Shown here piece by piece: positions 36,138 to 44,280 of a DNA stretch of 52,514 nucleotides (positions are counted from its first letter, which is position 1; every line of letters begins with the position of its first letter). The translations under genes and the position numbers were made by a program. The notes under the pieces were generated by a model. That model had not been told where the DNA came from. It made no database searches and was given only the letters and a program-made list of their open reading frames with translations. The stretch comes from Acidimicrobiaceae bacterium (GTDB taxonomy: Bacteria > Actinomycetota > Acidimicrobiia > Acidimicrobiales > Poriferisodalaceae): NCBI GenBank assembly GCA_002719335.1, contig PBHE01000011.1, positions 5,022 through 57,535 of the forward strand. The letters run 5' to 3'.

Positions 36138-36157
36138 ACTCCCACAGCAAAGGGAGT
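36138..36157. promoter_or_regulatory. Inverted repeat in a divergent promoter region
   Basis: ACTCCC (36138-36143) and GGGAGT (36152-36157) form a 6-bp inverted repeat with an 8-nt spacer, just before TACGGT (36165-36170), a possible -10 box for the gene at 36202. Could be an operator; short enough to be chance. Confidence 0.3.
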
Positions 36158-36201
36158 TGGTTGCTACGGTGCCGTCGAAACGAAACTCTGCAGGAGACCA
36201 G

Positions 36202-37191
36202 ATGAAGGCTTGGCGACTCAGCAAACTAGGCGACCCGTGGGACGTCCTCTCGGTCCAAGAGGTCGATCCGCCGACTCCGGGTGCAGGAGAGGCACGAGTC
36301 GTAGTGTCGGCGAGCGATCTTAATTTTGCAGACATTTTGCAATGCCAGGGCCAATACCAAGTCCGGATAGATCCTCCATTCACGCCGGGCATGAGCGTGG
36401 CCGGGACGGTCGTTGAGACAGGCCCCGGATGCGACCTACAGCTAGGTGATCGCGTCCTCGGGATGACCACATCAGGATGGGGTGGTTACGCCGAAGAAGC
36501 GCTAGTGCGCGGTGAAGAGATGCGTATTGTTCCACCAAATGTTTCTCTGCCTGCTGCATCGGCGATGAACGTCATTTATGGCACGGGATGGACAGCTCTC
36601 CATAGGCGAGGACGTATGCAACCAGGCGAAACGGTTCTGGTCCTCGCCGCGGCAGGAGGAGTTGGATCCGCAGCCGTCCAAATGGCAAAAGTTCACGGAT
36701 GCACTGTCATTGCTGCCGCGGGAGGCAGCGAAAAAGCTGAGGTTTGCAGGTCACTTGGAGCGGACGTGGTGGTGGACTACAACTCCGAAGACCTCTACGA
36801 AAAAGTGATGGACGCCACATCAGGCAGAGGTTGCGATCTGATTTATGATCCAGTTGGCGGCGACTACTTCGATGTCGCGAGACGTCTCGTCGCGTGGGAA
36901 GGTCGTCTGCTGGTGGTCGGATTCGCAAGCGGGGATATCCCTAGCGCTCCGGCCAACCACGTCCTCGTGAAGAACTACTCAGTAGTAGGTGTTCACATGG
37001 GCGGATATAAGGGGCGTATGGATGAAGTGCTTGACGAGTGTTATTCCGAACTGTGGGAGATGGTGAGTAACGGGACACTGGACCCGCTGGTTAGCCGAGA
37101 GCTACGTCTAGATGAACTCATGAGCGGTCTGGTCGACTTATCTGCTCGAAGAACAACCGGCAGAGTCCTGCTGCGACCAGATCTGAAATAA
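36202..37191 (+). CDS. Zinc-independent quinone oxidoreductase (MDR family, NADPH:quinone reductase-like)
   Basis: A 329-residue medium-chain dehydrogenase. The N-terminal GroES-like part has PPFTPGMSVAGTVVETGPG, the nucleotide-binding motif AAAGGVGSAAVQMAK lies near 155, and the QOR-like GRGCDLIYDPVGGDYF and VGFASGDIP follow. The zinc-binding Cys/His residues of alcohol dehydrogenases are absent. AGGAGA precedes the ATG at 36202. It stands alone, convergent with the GlcD-like gene 1 bp away. It probably reduces a quinone or an activated enone. Confidence 0.9.
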   Translation: MKAWRLSKLGDPWDVLSVQEVDPPTPGAGEARVVVSASDLNFADILQCQGQYQVRIDPPFTPGMSVAGTVVETGPGCDLQLGDRVLGMTTSGWGGYAEEALVRGEEMRIVPPNVSLPAASAMNVIYGTGWTALHRRGRMQPGETVLVLAAAGGVGSAAVQMAKVHGCTVIAAAGGSEKAEVCRSLGADVVVDYNSEDLYEKVMDATSGRGCDLIYDPVGGDYFDVARRLVAWEGRLLVVGFASGDIPSAPANHVLVKNYSVVGVHMGGYKGRMDEVLDECYSELWEMVSNGTLDPLVSRELRLDELMSGLVDLSARRTTGRVLLRPDLK

Positions 37192-37192
37192 A

Positions 37193-38569
37193 TTAAAGCT
37201 TTTTACCCGGATTAAAGCGACGGTCAGGATCTAACGCCGCTCGAATCGTTTCCATCGCCCCAAGCTCAGATGGGCCTATCTCGTCAGATACAAAAGCTCG
37301 CTTAAGTGTCCCAACACCATGTTCGGCGGCAATAGTGCCGCCCAAGCTGAGCGCGAGTTTCACGATCTCAGCAAACGCCGTCCTTACACGTTCCACTTCG
37401 TTCTCATCTTCGCCGTTGAAGATAAGGAGCGGGTGCATATTGCCGTCTCCGGCGTGACCGATAGTGGGTAGCTCTAATTTGTGTCGCTCTCCGATAGTAA
37501 CGATGCCGGCCATGAGTTCAGGCAAATGCTGACGGGGCACGGCGACATCTTCGGGGAGCATCGCTTTTCCAAGATGTTCGAACGCAGGCCACACCCGTCT
37601 TCGAACTTCCACCAGCATCTCGCCCTCTGCCGGATCGTCGACGTGAGCAACATATGTTGCGCCCGTCATCTCACAAATGTTTGCAATGGCTTCGATAGAA
37701 GCTGCAGCTTGATCCCCCGACGTCTGAATTACCAGTAGGCAGGCAGCGTCAATATCGAGGCCCATGTTGTAGACAGCGTCCACCTGACGAAGACTGGCCC
37801 GATCCAAGATCTCCATCATGCTTGGCTCGTACCCTCTCTTGAAAACCTCAACGATGGCTTCGCCTGCGTGTGGAAGCTGATCGAAATAGGCAACTGCGGT
37901 CGCCGGAAGTGGGGGAGTGGGCACGAGCTTCAATGTGATCTCGGTAATAACGCCCAGTACTCCTTCGGATCCGACAAAAAGACCTGTCAGGTCTAAACCA
38001 GTCGTAGATTTCAGTGTGTGACGGCCCGTTCGGATTACTTCACCGCTGGCGAGAACGACTTCTAACCCGATCACGTAGTCGCGGGTGACTCCATACTTCA
38101 CGCAGCACAGCCCACCAGCGTTGGTTGCCACATTGCCTCCGATTGATGACATCTCAAACGACGCTGGATCTGGTGGATAGAAAAGACCGTGTTTGGCGAC
38201 GGCGCCTTTCAAATCTGAATTGATGACTCCCGGTTGAACCCGACACATCCGATTTATGGCATCAATTTCCAAGATCTGGTTCATGCGATGAAGGGACAGC
38301 AAGATGCATCCATCGGTAGCGTTGGCTGCACCAGTTAGACCTGTTCCGGCTCCGCGAGGGACAATGGGCACGCCTGCCGATTTAGCTGCCTCAACGGTGG
38401 CTACTACCTCCGCTGTTGAGCGCGGCATGACGAGCACAGCGGCGCTGCCAGCTCCTTCAAAAACTGCCCGGTCCTGAGCGTAGGCAGTGATCACATCAGT
38501 GTCGGACTGAATGCATGCTGGATCTAGTCGAGATTGAAGTTCAACCAATAGGTGAGGCTTGGCGGTCAT
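37193..38569 (-). CDS. FAD-linked oxidase, glycolate oxidase subunit GlcD / D-lactate dehydrogenase-like
   Basis: A 458-residue flavoprotein of the VAO/PCMH family that oxidises a 2-hydroxy acid such as glycolate or D-lactate. The FAD-binding motifs PRGAGTGLTGAANA and MSSIGGNVATNAGGLCCVKYG are present, and the C-terminal FAD-oxidase domain ends with the conserved AEHGVGTLKRAF. Length matches GlcD. No GlcE or GlcF is adjacent, so it may work alone. Its ATG follows the asparaginase stop after 1 nt (TAA-A-ATG), showing translational coupling. Confidence 0.9.
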   Translation of the reverse strand: MTAKPHLLVELQSRLDPACIQSDTDVITAYAQDRAVFEGAGSAAVLVMPRSTAEVVATVEAAKSAGVPIVPRGAGTGLTGAANATDGCILLSLHRMNQILEIDAINRMCRVQPGVINSDLKGAVAKHGLFYPPDPASFEMSSIGGNVATNAGGLCCVKYGVTRDYVIGLEVVLASGEVIRTGRHTLKSTTGLDLTGLFVGSEGVLGVITEITLKLVPTPPLPATAVAYFDQLPHAGEAIVEVFKRGYEPSMMEILDRASLRQVDAVYNMGLDIDAACLLVIQTSGDQAAASIEAIANICEMTGATYVAHVDDPAEGEMLVEVRRRVWPAFEHLGKAMLPEDVAVPRQHLPELMAGIVTIGERHKLELPTIGHAGDGNMHPLLIFNGEDENEVERVRTAFAEIVKLALSLGGTIAAEHGVGTLKRAFVSDEIGPSELGAMETIRAALDPDRRFNPGKKL

Positions 38570-38570
38570 T

Positions 38571-39530
38571 TTATCGCCCCTTAGAAGAGATTCGGATTTC
38601 GCCCACGTTCGTGCCCGCCCAGTTGGTCAGGACTTTAGGTGACCAATGCTGAATACAGCCCAGCCGGTCAAGCATCCACTCCGCCGCCATTGCCGCTGCC
38701 CGGGCGTGACCATCGCGAGCTTTAAGGGCGAACGCGAAGCCCTCTCGGAGATCGACACCACAAAACACGCCCTCAGCACCAGTCTTGACGACAGCGTTCC
38801 CATCGGCGGACTCCATTAGACGGGTACAAGCGCGACCCGAACCAGCGACGAGGAACGGTTCGCGAACCATTGCTTCAAGTAGTCGGCTGCCCGCCCCTCG
38901 GGCCCGAAGCTGCGACCATCCGACGGCCAGATGATGGAGGGGTATCGACCACACCGGCACACCGCATCCATCCACACTGGGCGTTTGCTGGCTTAAGTCG
39001 ATCCGACAAAAATCCTCAACAGCGGGAGTCACAAATCGCTTCATCAGGGGATGTTCAGGGGAGATGTAACCCGACGGATCCAACTCAAAGTAGCTTGATA
39101 CCGCAACAAACCCCGTGTGTTTACCCGAGCAGTTGTTGTGTCGGCTATCTGGCTCGATGCCAGCCAAAACAAGGTCGCGTGCTGCAACAGGGTCACTGGG
39201 AAAATGAGCCCCGCATTCAAGAACGCGACGAGAAAACCCCATTTTTTCTAACCATCGGTCAACCACTTGAACGTGGCGGGTCTCACCGCTGTGACTAGAA
39301 CACGCGACTGCAAGTTGCTCGTTCGTAAGACCAGCGGCGTCTGCGATGCCTTCAGCGATCAGAGGCGTCGCTTGAATCGGTTTGAGAGATGACCGAGGCA
39401 ATGTCGGTCGATTGAATTCACCCCACCCATCAACCGTTTTACCGACGCCATCAACTAACGCCACGTCGACTAGATGGCGGCTCTCCACACTGGAACCGCG
39501 CGTGACTTCGACAACTAGGGGATCATTCAC
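38571..39530 (-). CDS. Asparaginase (Asparaginase_II family)
   Basis: A 319-residue protein of the Asparaginase_II family, distinct from the AnsA/AnsB type. Typical segments are LPRSSLKPIQATPL, ACSSHSGE, DSRHNNCSGKHTGFV and SVDGCGVPVWSIPL. It should hydrolyse L-asparagine to aspartate and ammonia in the cytoplasm. It starts at a GTG and is coupled to the downstream GlcD-like gene. The pairing with a 2-hydroxy acid oxidase has no obvious pathway explanation. Confidence 0.88.
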   Translation of the reverse strand: MNDPLVVEVTRGSSVESRHLVDVALVDGVGKTVDGWGEFNRPTLPRSSLKPIQATPLIAEGIADAAGLTNEQLAVACSSHSGETRHVQVVDRWLEKMGFSRRVLECGAHFPSDPVAARDLVLAGIEPDSRHNNCSGKHTGFVAVSSYFELDPSGYISPEHPLMKRFVTPAVEDFCRIDLSQQTPSVDGCGVPVWSIPLHHLAVGWSQLRARGAGSRLLEAMVREPFLVAGSGRACTRLMESADGNAVVKTGAEGVFCGVDLREGFAFALKARDGHARAAAMAAEWMLDRLGCIQHWSPKVLTNWAGTNVGEIRISSKGR

Positions 39531-39599
39531 GACACCAGTCTTTCAGAGCGTAAACATCGCAGTGCTGCAAGAATCGGATGGTGGCAAAGGGGGAACCCG

Positions 39600-40343
39600 A
39601 TGGGGAAACTTGAGGGACGGCTAGCGCTGGTAACCGGAGCGAGTCGCGGTATAGGTGAGCACTGCGCGCGAGCACTCTCCGAACAAGGAGCTCGAGTGGC
39701 GCTTGCTGCCCGCTCAGAAGACGACCTGCTTCGGGTAGCTGCGGAGCTTGCCAACGATCCGGTGGTACTCCCCACAGATCTAACGAAACCGGGTGCTGGC
39801 GCGGAGCTGGCAGCATTAGCGGTGAAAGCCTTGGGTGGCGTCGACATCCTCGTCAACAATGCCGGCATCGGCGAAATCAAGGACGAGGATGAGATGGTGA
39901 TGCGTGTCAACTACCACGCACCGCTTGAAACCACGACAGCCCTTTCTCGCCAAATGGCCGACCGCGGATGGGGGTCGATCATCCACATGTCATCGGTAGC
40001 TGGAGCGACTGGAGTTGCCGAGCTTCCGACCTATGGTGCGACGAAAGCAGCGCTTGACTCCCTCACCCGCAGTCAAGCAGCTCAACTAGGGAAATTCGGC
40101 ATAAGAGTAAACGCGGTGGCCCCAGGTCTGATCATCACCGAAATGTGGGAAAAAGGGCGTAAAACCCCCGGATTGGCGGATGGTCTAGCAAGCCACATAG
40201 CGCTACGTCGATGGGGTGAGCCCGAAGAAATAGGCTCCGTGGTCGCTTTCCTAGCGGGCGACGACGCCGCGTACATCACGGGTCAAACAATCTTGGTAGA
40301 CGGCGGATTCCATGGCGTCACAGCCTGGGGTAACTACTTTTGA
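39600..40343 (+). CDS. Short-chain dehydrogenase/reductase
   Basis: A 247-residue SDR, FabG-like in length. Cofactor motif TGASRGIG (12-19), NNAG (86-89), catalytic Ser132, Tyr145 and Lys149, and the C-terminal YITGQTILVDGG are all present. A strong AAAGGGGG precedes the ATG. It converges with the acyl-CoA ligase gene after 3 bp. Substrate unknown. Confidence 0.92.
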   Translation: MGKLEGRLALVTGASRGIGEHCARALSEQGARVALAARSEDDLLRVAAELANDPVVLPTDLTKPGAGAELAALAVKALGGVDILVNNAGIGEIKDEDEMVMRVNYHAPLETTTALSRQMADRGWGSIIHMSSVAGATGVAELPTYGATKAALDSLTRSQAAQLGKFGIRVNAVAPGLIITEMWEKGRKTPGLADGLASHIALRRWGEPEEIGSVVAFLAGDDAAYITGQTILVDGGFHGVTAWGNYF

Positions 40344-40346
40344 CAA

Positions 40347-42008
40347 TCAGTCCCGCCTAACCACGTATCCCACCGACTCACGGTCCCAAGTTTCACTCGT
40401 CACCCCAGCGTCGCGGATCGCTTGCTTTCGGATCTTCCCCGATGCGGTCTTATCTAGCTCCGTGACGAATTCGAGATATCTCGGCACTGTGTGGCGTGGC
40501 ATTCTCGGAATGCACCAATCAAGAAACTCGGAGGGCTCAGGAGCGACACCATGGATTGCCAGGACAGCCTTAATTTCGTCTTCGCCGCCCGCCCCGGACA
40601 CTCTCAGCCCCACAGCCGCCGATTCGATGACCGCCGGATGCTCGTTTAAGGCCTGCTCTAGTTCATATGAAGAGATGTTTTCGCCTCTTCTTCGAATCCG
40701 ATCTTTGATTCTGTCAACGAAGAACAATCTGCCATCGCTATCCATGCGGCCTGCGTCACCGGTGTGGAACCAGAGATTTCTCCACACCTCTACGGTTTTT
40801 TCGGGCATTTTGAAATAACCGACGTTGAAACAAAACGGGACCTTCGGGCGTACCAAGATTTCGCCGGTCTCATTTCTCGAGACCTCGATGTCGGTAGACG
40901 GATCAGCGATGATTACCTCAAAAAAATCTGTTAATGGTGGGCCAGCGCAGCCAGGCAAAACCGGATCGTCAACATCGCTGTAACTAATCATGTTGACTTC
41001 AGTCATTCCGAATCCTTGACGCAAAACAACCCCGAATCGTTCCTCCATCGCTGACCCCCACTCCTCAGCGACAGGAATCGCGAGGATGCGCGATAGCTGG
41101 TGATCGCGATCGTGAGGTGATTCGGGACTGCGAAAGATGAACTCCGGCATTACGCCGAGCGCGTTGGTCACCGTTATTTGTTCTTGACGAACTATGTCGA
41201 GCCAGTCGGTCACGCTGAATCGTTTTGTTACGTGGCAGGACGCGCCGGCGAGAAGTGACGCATACACCTGCATGAATAAGCCGTTGGCATGGAACAACGG
41301 CATGCAACAAAAGTAGCGGTCGTCTTCGGTTAGCTCCATCGCGGCCACGGTGCCGAGACTGAACAGGTAACAGTGTCCTTGAGGCATCAAGACGCCTTTG
41401 GATGGTCCGGTCGTGCCCGAGGTGTACATGATCGTGCACACGTCGCTGGGGTCTGGGCTGGCTAACACCTCTGGTCTCGGCACCGTATCTAAGAGCTCAT
41501 CGACGCGGAGATGGCGCATCCCGGCTAACGAATCCGGTAATGCGCTACCGGTTGAGGTTCCCTCGGTGACACGGATCACCGTTTCTATTTCAACTTTTGA
41601 GGTGTCGACGTCGCCAAAACGTTCAATCAAGCCGTCATCAGCGACAATGACGCGCGGCGAACTGTTGTGGACCTGATGTTCGAGGAAGCCCCCGCGAAGC
41701 TCAGTGTTGATGGGAACAAACACTGCCCGGAGCTTGTGAGTCGCGATCATCATCAACATGAACTCTCGACTGTTTGTCAACAGCGCCAACAGACGTTCCC
41801 CGGCGTCCAAACCAAGGTCGCTCAAGGCAGTAGCGAGGCAGTCGGTGAGTCGGTCGAAGTCAGAAAATGAAAGGCTGCTGCCGTCCTCAAAGGATAAGAA
41901 ATCGCGGTGACCGTAGACGGAAGCTTGAGTGCGGACGGCATCGACCAAGGTCCAGCGATCTCTAGGAAGAGCTGGGCCTAAACCATCGAGTTGTGGATGT
42001 CCGCGCAT
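40347..42008 (-). CDS. AMP-dependent acyl-CoA synthetase/ligase
   Basis: A 553-residue ANL-superfamily ligase forming an acyl-CoA from a carboxylic acid, ATP and CoA. Visible motifs are the phosphate-binding YTSGTTGPSKG, FGMTEVN, FHTGDAGRMDSDGRLFFVDRIKDRI and the catalytic Lys region GKIRKQAIRDAG. The length and REENISSYELE-like segment (GENISSYELEQAL) fit crotonobetaine/carnitine-CoA ligase-like and medium-chain ligases. The ATG at 42008 is chosen; a GTG at 42014 is also possible. TACGAT 8 nt before the ATG suggests leaderless transcription. It could supply CoA esters to the CoA-transferases of the window. Confidence 0.9.
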   Translation of the reverse strand: MRGHPQLDGLGPALPRDRWTLVDAVRTQASVYGHRDFLSFEDGSSLSFSDFDRLTDCLATALSDLGLDAGERLLALLTNSREFMLMMIATHKLRAVFVPINTELRGGFLEHQVHNSSPRVIVADDGLIERFGDVDTSKVEIETVIRVTEGTSTGSALPDSLAGMRHLRVDELLDTVPRPEVLASPDPSDVCTIMYTSGTTGPSKGVLMPQGHCYLFSLGTVAAMELTEDDRYFCCMPLFHANGLFMQVYASLLAGASCHVTKRFSVTDWLDIVRQEQITVTNALGVMPEFIFRSPESPHDRDHQLSRILAIPVAEEWGSAMEERFGVVLRQGFGMTEVNMISYSDVDDPVLPGCAGPPLTDFFEVIIADPSTDIEVSRNETGEILVRPKVPFCFNVGYFKMPEKTVEVWRNLWFHTGDAGRMDSDGRLFFVDRIKDRIRRRGENISSYELEQALNEHPAVIESAAVGLRVSGAGGEDEIKAVLAIHGVAPEPSEFLDWCIPRMPRHTVPRYLEFVTELDKTASGKIRKQAIRDAGVTSETWDRESVGYVVRRD

Positions 42009-42016
42009 GGTCACAG

Positions 42017-42022
42017 ATCGTA
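42017..42022 (-). promoter_or_regulatory. -10 box of the acyl-CoA ligase gene (TACGAT)
   Basis: On the minus strand TACGAT lies 8 nt before the ATG at 42008. Together with the plus-strand box at 42037-42042 it forms a compact divergent promoter. Confidence 0.4.
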
Positions 42023-42036
42023 GGGTCTCACCTGCC

Positions 42037-42042
42037 TAGGGT
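42037..42042 (+). promoter_or_regulatory. -10 box of the selenoprotein peroxiredoxin gene (TAGGGT)
   Basis: TAGGGT lies 6 nt before the GTG at 42049, with no classical ribosome binding site, and so supports that start as a leaderless one. Confidence 0.45.
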
Positions 42043-42048
42043 GGGGCC

Positions 42049-42498
42049 GTGCGTATAGGTGAACTCGCTCCCGACTTTGAGGCCACTAATCAATTCGGAG
42101 ACCCTGTCCGTTTCTCTGATTTGTTGCTATCAGGACCCGTGGTGTTGTTCTTTTTCCCGAAGGCCATGACCCCGGGTTGAACCAAGGAGAGCTGCCGCTT
42201 CCGGGATCTCAGCGAAGAGTTTGCAAAAGTTGGGGCTTCGGTGGTGGGTATCAGCGCTGATCCGTGGGGTCAGCAACTTGCCTTTGATGAAGCCAATCAC
42301 CTGGGTCTGATGCTCTTATCGGATCCTGAGCAGAGTGTCGCCAACCAATTCGGAGTGAAGCGGAGGGGGGTCTTGCCAAATAAGCGGCGCACCTTTGTAG
42401 TCGCGACCGACCGGCGGGTGCTCGCAATGATCACGAGTGAATCCCGAATGGGAAAACACGCTGATGGAGCGTTGAAGACACTGCAAGAGCTTCGATAG
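42049..42498 (+). CDS. Selenocysteine-containing peroxiredoxin (BCP/PrxQ type), UGA at codon 44
   Basis: A thioredoxin-fold peroxidase reducing H2O2 or organic peroxides, read through an in-frame TGA at 42178-42180. The frame runs from GTG 42049 to TAG 42498, 149 residues with TGA as codon 44. Before it stands VLFFFPKAMTPG, after it TKESCRFRDLSEEF; E. coli BCP has PKAMTPGCT at the same place, so UGA replaces exactly the peroxidatic Cys. The resolving Cys49 keeps the C-x4-C spacing of PrxQ. The remaining fold (VVGISADPWGQQLAFDEANH, SDPEQSVANQFGV, RTFVVATDRRV) is intact on both sides with no frameshift, so a sense-disrupting mutation is less likely than selenocysteine. It is divergent from the acyl-CoA ligase and convergent with the Lrp regulator. 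Alternative: a pseudogene by a single Cys-to-stop change (TGC or TGT to TGA). Confidence 0.88.
42191..42213 (+). promoter_or_regulatory. Candidate SECIS hairpin of the peroxiredoxin gene
   Basis: Downstream of the UGA, GCTG-CCG (42191-42197) can pair with CGG (42202-42204) and CAGC (42210-42213) around a CTTC loop, with a 5-nt bulge on the 3' side. The loop starts 17 nt after the UGA, nearly the same distance as in the other selenoprotein gene of the window. The loop has no G and other folds compete (CGCT with AGCG, 42196-42214), so this is less clean than the hairpin at 52230. Confidence 0.45.
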
Positions 42499-42515
42499 AG
42501 CCTCGCTCCGCACGA

Positions 42516-42980
42516 TCACAACATTGCCGTTGCCGGGCGGTCCAAGACGGCCCGCAAAGCGAAACTTGACTGCACCCGTGCGACATGAGGAAGGTGGGCC
42601 AGTTGCTGGCGATGGATGTTTTCGTAGCTGGCGACGTCATCACAAGCGACATGAAGTAAATAATCAAAGCCACCGGCAATCAGATGACATGAAAGAACAT
42701 CGGGACAATCAATTACCGCAGCTTCGAACTCGTCTAGTTGGCCGTCGCTTTGGCCGTCGAGGGTTATTTCAACAAAAACTGAAGTGCCTCGACCCATTGC
42801 GCTGCGATTAGCTACAACGCTGTAGCGCTCGATGATGCCCTCGGTTTCGAGTCGGCGTACTCGCCGAAGGGTCGCTGACTGCGACATGTGGATCTTGTCA
42901 GCCAATTCGGCGTTGGTGGCTCGCGCTGCCTGCCCGAGGTATCGCAGAAGGGCACGGTCGATGTGGTCGAGATGTTCCAT
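42516..42980 (-). CDS. Lrp/AsnC family transcriptional regulator
   Basis: A 154-residue regulator: an N-terminal winged helix-turn-helix (IDRALLRYLGQAARATNAELADKIHM ... TLRRVRRLETEGIIERY, about 7-55) and a C-terminal AsnC/RAM effector-binding domain with CHLIAGGFDYLLHV. It is divergent from the alanine dehydrogenase gene across a 158-bp gap with an inverted repeat. This matches the AldR-ald arrangement of mycobacteria, where an Lrp protein controls ald in response to alanine. Control of ald is therefore likely; the effector is inferred. Confidence 0.93.
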   Translation of the reverse strand: MEHLDHIDRALLRYLGQAARATNAELADKIHMSQSATLRRVRRLETEGIIERYSVVANRSAMGRGTSVFVEITLDGQSDGQLDEFEAAVIDCPDVLSCHLIAGGFDYLLHVACDDVASYENIHRQQLAHLPHVARVQSSFALRAVLDRPATAML

Positions 42981-43008
42981 TGAATGTTCAGCCTTAAATA
43001 CTCAATAT

Positions 43009-43027
43009 GGCGCAAGAATCATGCGCC
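43009..43027. promoter_or_regulatory. Operator-like inverted repeat between lrp-type gene and ald
   Basis: GGCGCA (43009-43014) and TGCGCC (43022-43027) with a 7-nt AT-rich spacer lie in the divergent region, 28 bp from the regulator start. A partial copy (GCGCAT, 43076-43081) is closer to ald. A plausible Lrp/AldR binding site, unproven. Confidence 0.4.
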
Positions 43028-43138
43028 TAAACACGGAAAGAAACGCAAAATAAGCAGATAACTGCGAAGAGTAGCGCATTATGGTCACTGTTGAATCGGG
43101 TGCTTAAGACAGTAAATAAAGATTGGCGAGGTGCGTTG

Positions 43139-44254
43139 ATGCGCATTGGCGTTCCCAGAGAAATAAAACAAGCTGAGCGGCGCGTCGGGTTAACGCCGGC
43201 ATCAGTCCGAGAACTCACCGGTCGCGGTCACGAAGTTCTCCTAGAAACTGAAGCGGGTGCGGGCATTGGGGCTACCGATGACCATTACCGAGCGGCGGGC
43301 GCAACAGTCACAAATGATGTTGAGAAGGTGTGGAGTATGGCCGACATGGTTGTGAAAGTTAAAGAACCGCAATCGGTCGAACGAGCCCGTTTGCGGGCAG
43401 ACCAGATCTTGTTCACCTACCTCCACCTTGCCCCTGACCGCGATCAAACTCACGATCTGATCGCTAGTCTGGCCAGTTGCATAGCGTACGAAACAGTCAC
43501 CGATAGCAGCGGAGGGTTACCTTTACTAGCTCCAATGTCTCGGGTTGCTGGCCGCTTAGCTGTGCAGGCTGGGGCCTCGGCTTTGGAAACTGTTCACGGT
43601 GGCGCGGGCATCTTGATCGGTGGAGTACCGGGGGTTCCCCCAGCGCGGGTGACGATCATAGGGGGCGGAGTCGTCGGCGAGAACGCAGCTGAGATAGCGG
43701 TCGGCATGGGTGCAGACGTTCATGTCCTCGATCTCGATCCAACGGTCCTCGACCATCTTGAGCAAAGGTTTGGCGCGAGTATCACCACCATCACGTCTAA
43801 TCGGACCACCATCGAACAAGAAGTCCTGGAAGCTGATTTGGTCATCGGCGCGGTGCTTGTTGCCGGAGCCAAGGCGCCCAAGCTGGTCACTGCCGAAATA
43901 ATTGGCCAAATGAAACCGGGATCCGTCGTTGTCGATGTAGCTATTGACCAGGGAGGATGTTTTGAAACCTCAAGGCCTACCACCCACGCAGAACCGACTT
44001 TCGTAGTAGATGACGTTGTCCATTACTGCGTAGCGAATATGCCTGGGGTTGTCCCGCAAACGTCTACTCGCGCCCTAAACGATGCGACCCTCCCTCGGGT
44101 TGTGTTGCTCGCAGATCAGGGACTTGACGCGTTGCGAACCGATCCGCATCTGCGGCGGGGGCTGAACGTGCACAAGGGCATGGTTACCGACGCCGAGGTA
44201 GCGGCTTCAGTTGGCGTGCACTACGTCGCCGCTGAGGACGCGCTAGAGATCTGA
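43139..44254 (+). CDS. ald: Alanine dehydrogenase
   Basis: A 371-residue NAD-dependent enzyme converting L-alanine to pyruvate and ammonia, and the reverse. The AlaDH_PNT_N part begins [20 protein letters not shown] with the substrate Arg; Lys is in VVKVKEPQ and His in YLHLAPD. The NAD fold is [20 protein letters not shown]. The C-terminal signature [16 protein letters not shown] and [20 protein letters not shown] holds the catalytic Asp. The ATG at 43139 gives the family's normal length and follows AGGTG; the open frame extends 16 codons further upstream. Divergent from its probable Lrp-type regulator. Confidence 0.96.
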   Translation: MRIGVPREIKQAERRVGLTPASVRELTGRGHEVLLETEAGAGIGATDDHYRAAGATVTNDVEKVWSMADMVVKVKEPQSVERARLRADQILFTYLHLAPDRDQTHDLIASLASCIAYETVTDSSGGLPLLAPMSRVAGRLAVQAGASALETVHGGAGILIGGVPGVPPARVTIIGGGVVGENAAEIAVGMGADVHVLDLDPTVLDHLEQRFGASITTITSNRTTIEQEVLEADLVIGAVLVAGAKAPKLVTAEIIGQMKPGSVVVDVAIDQGGCFETSRPTTHAEPTFVVDDVVHYCVANMPGVVPQTSTRALNDATLPRVVLLADQGLDALRTDPHLRRGLNVHKGMVTDAEVAASVGVHYVAAEDALEI

Positions 44255-44280
44255 ACGTGCTTCTGTTGGAGGTTCGGTGT

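Noticed and set aside
42241..42498. Separate 86-residue gene starting at an internal codon
   Set aside because: It is only the C-terminal part of the peroxiredoxin; the N-terminal part with the PKAMTPG motif is upstream in the same frame across the TGA.
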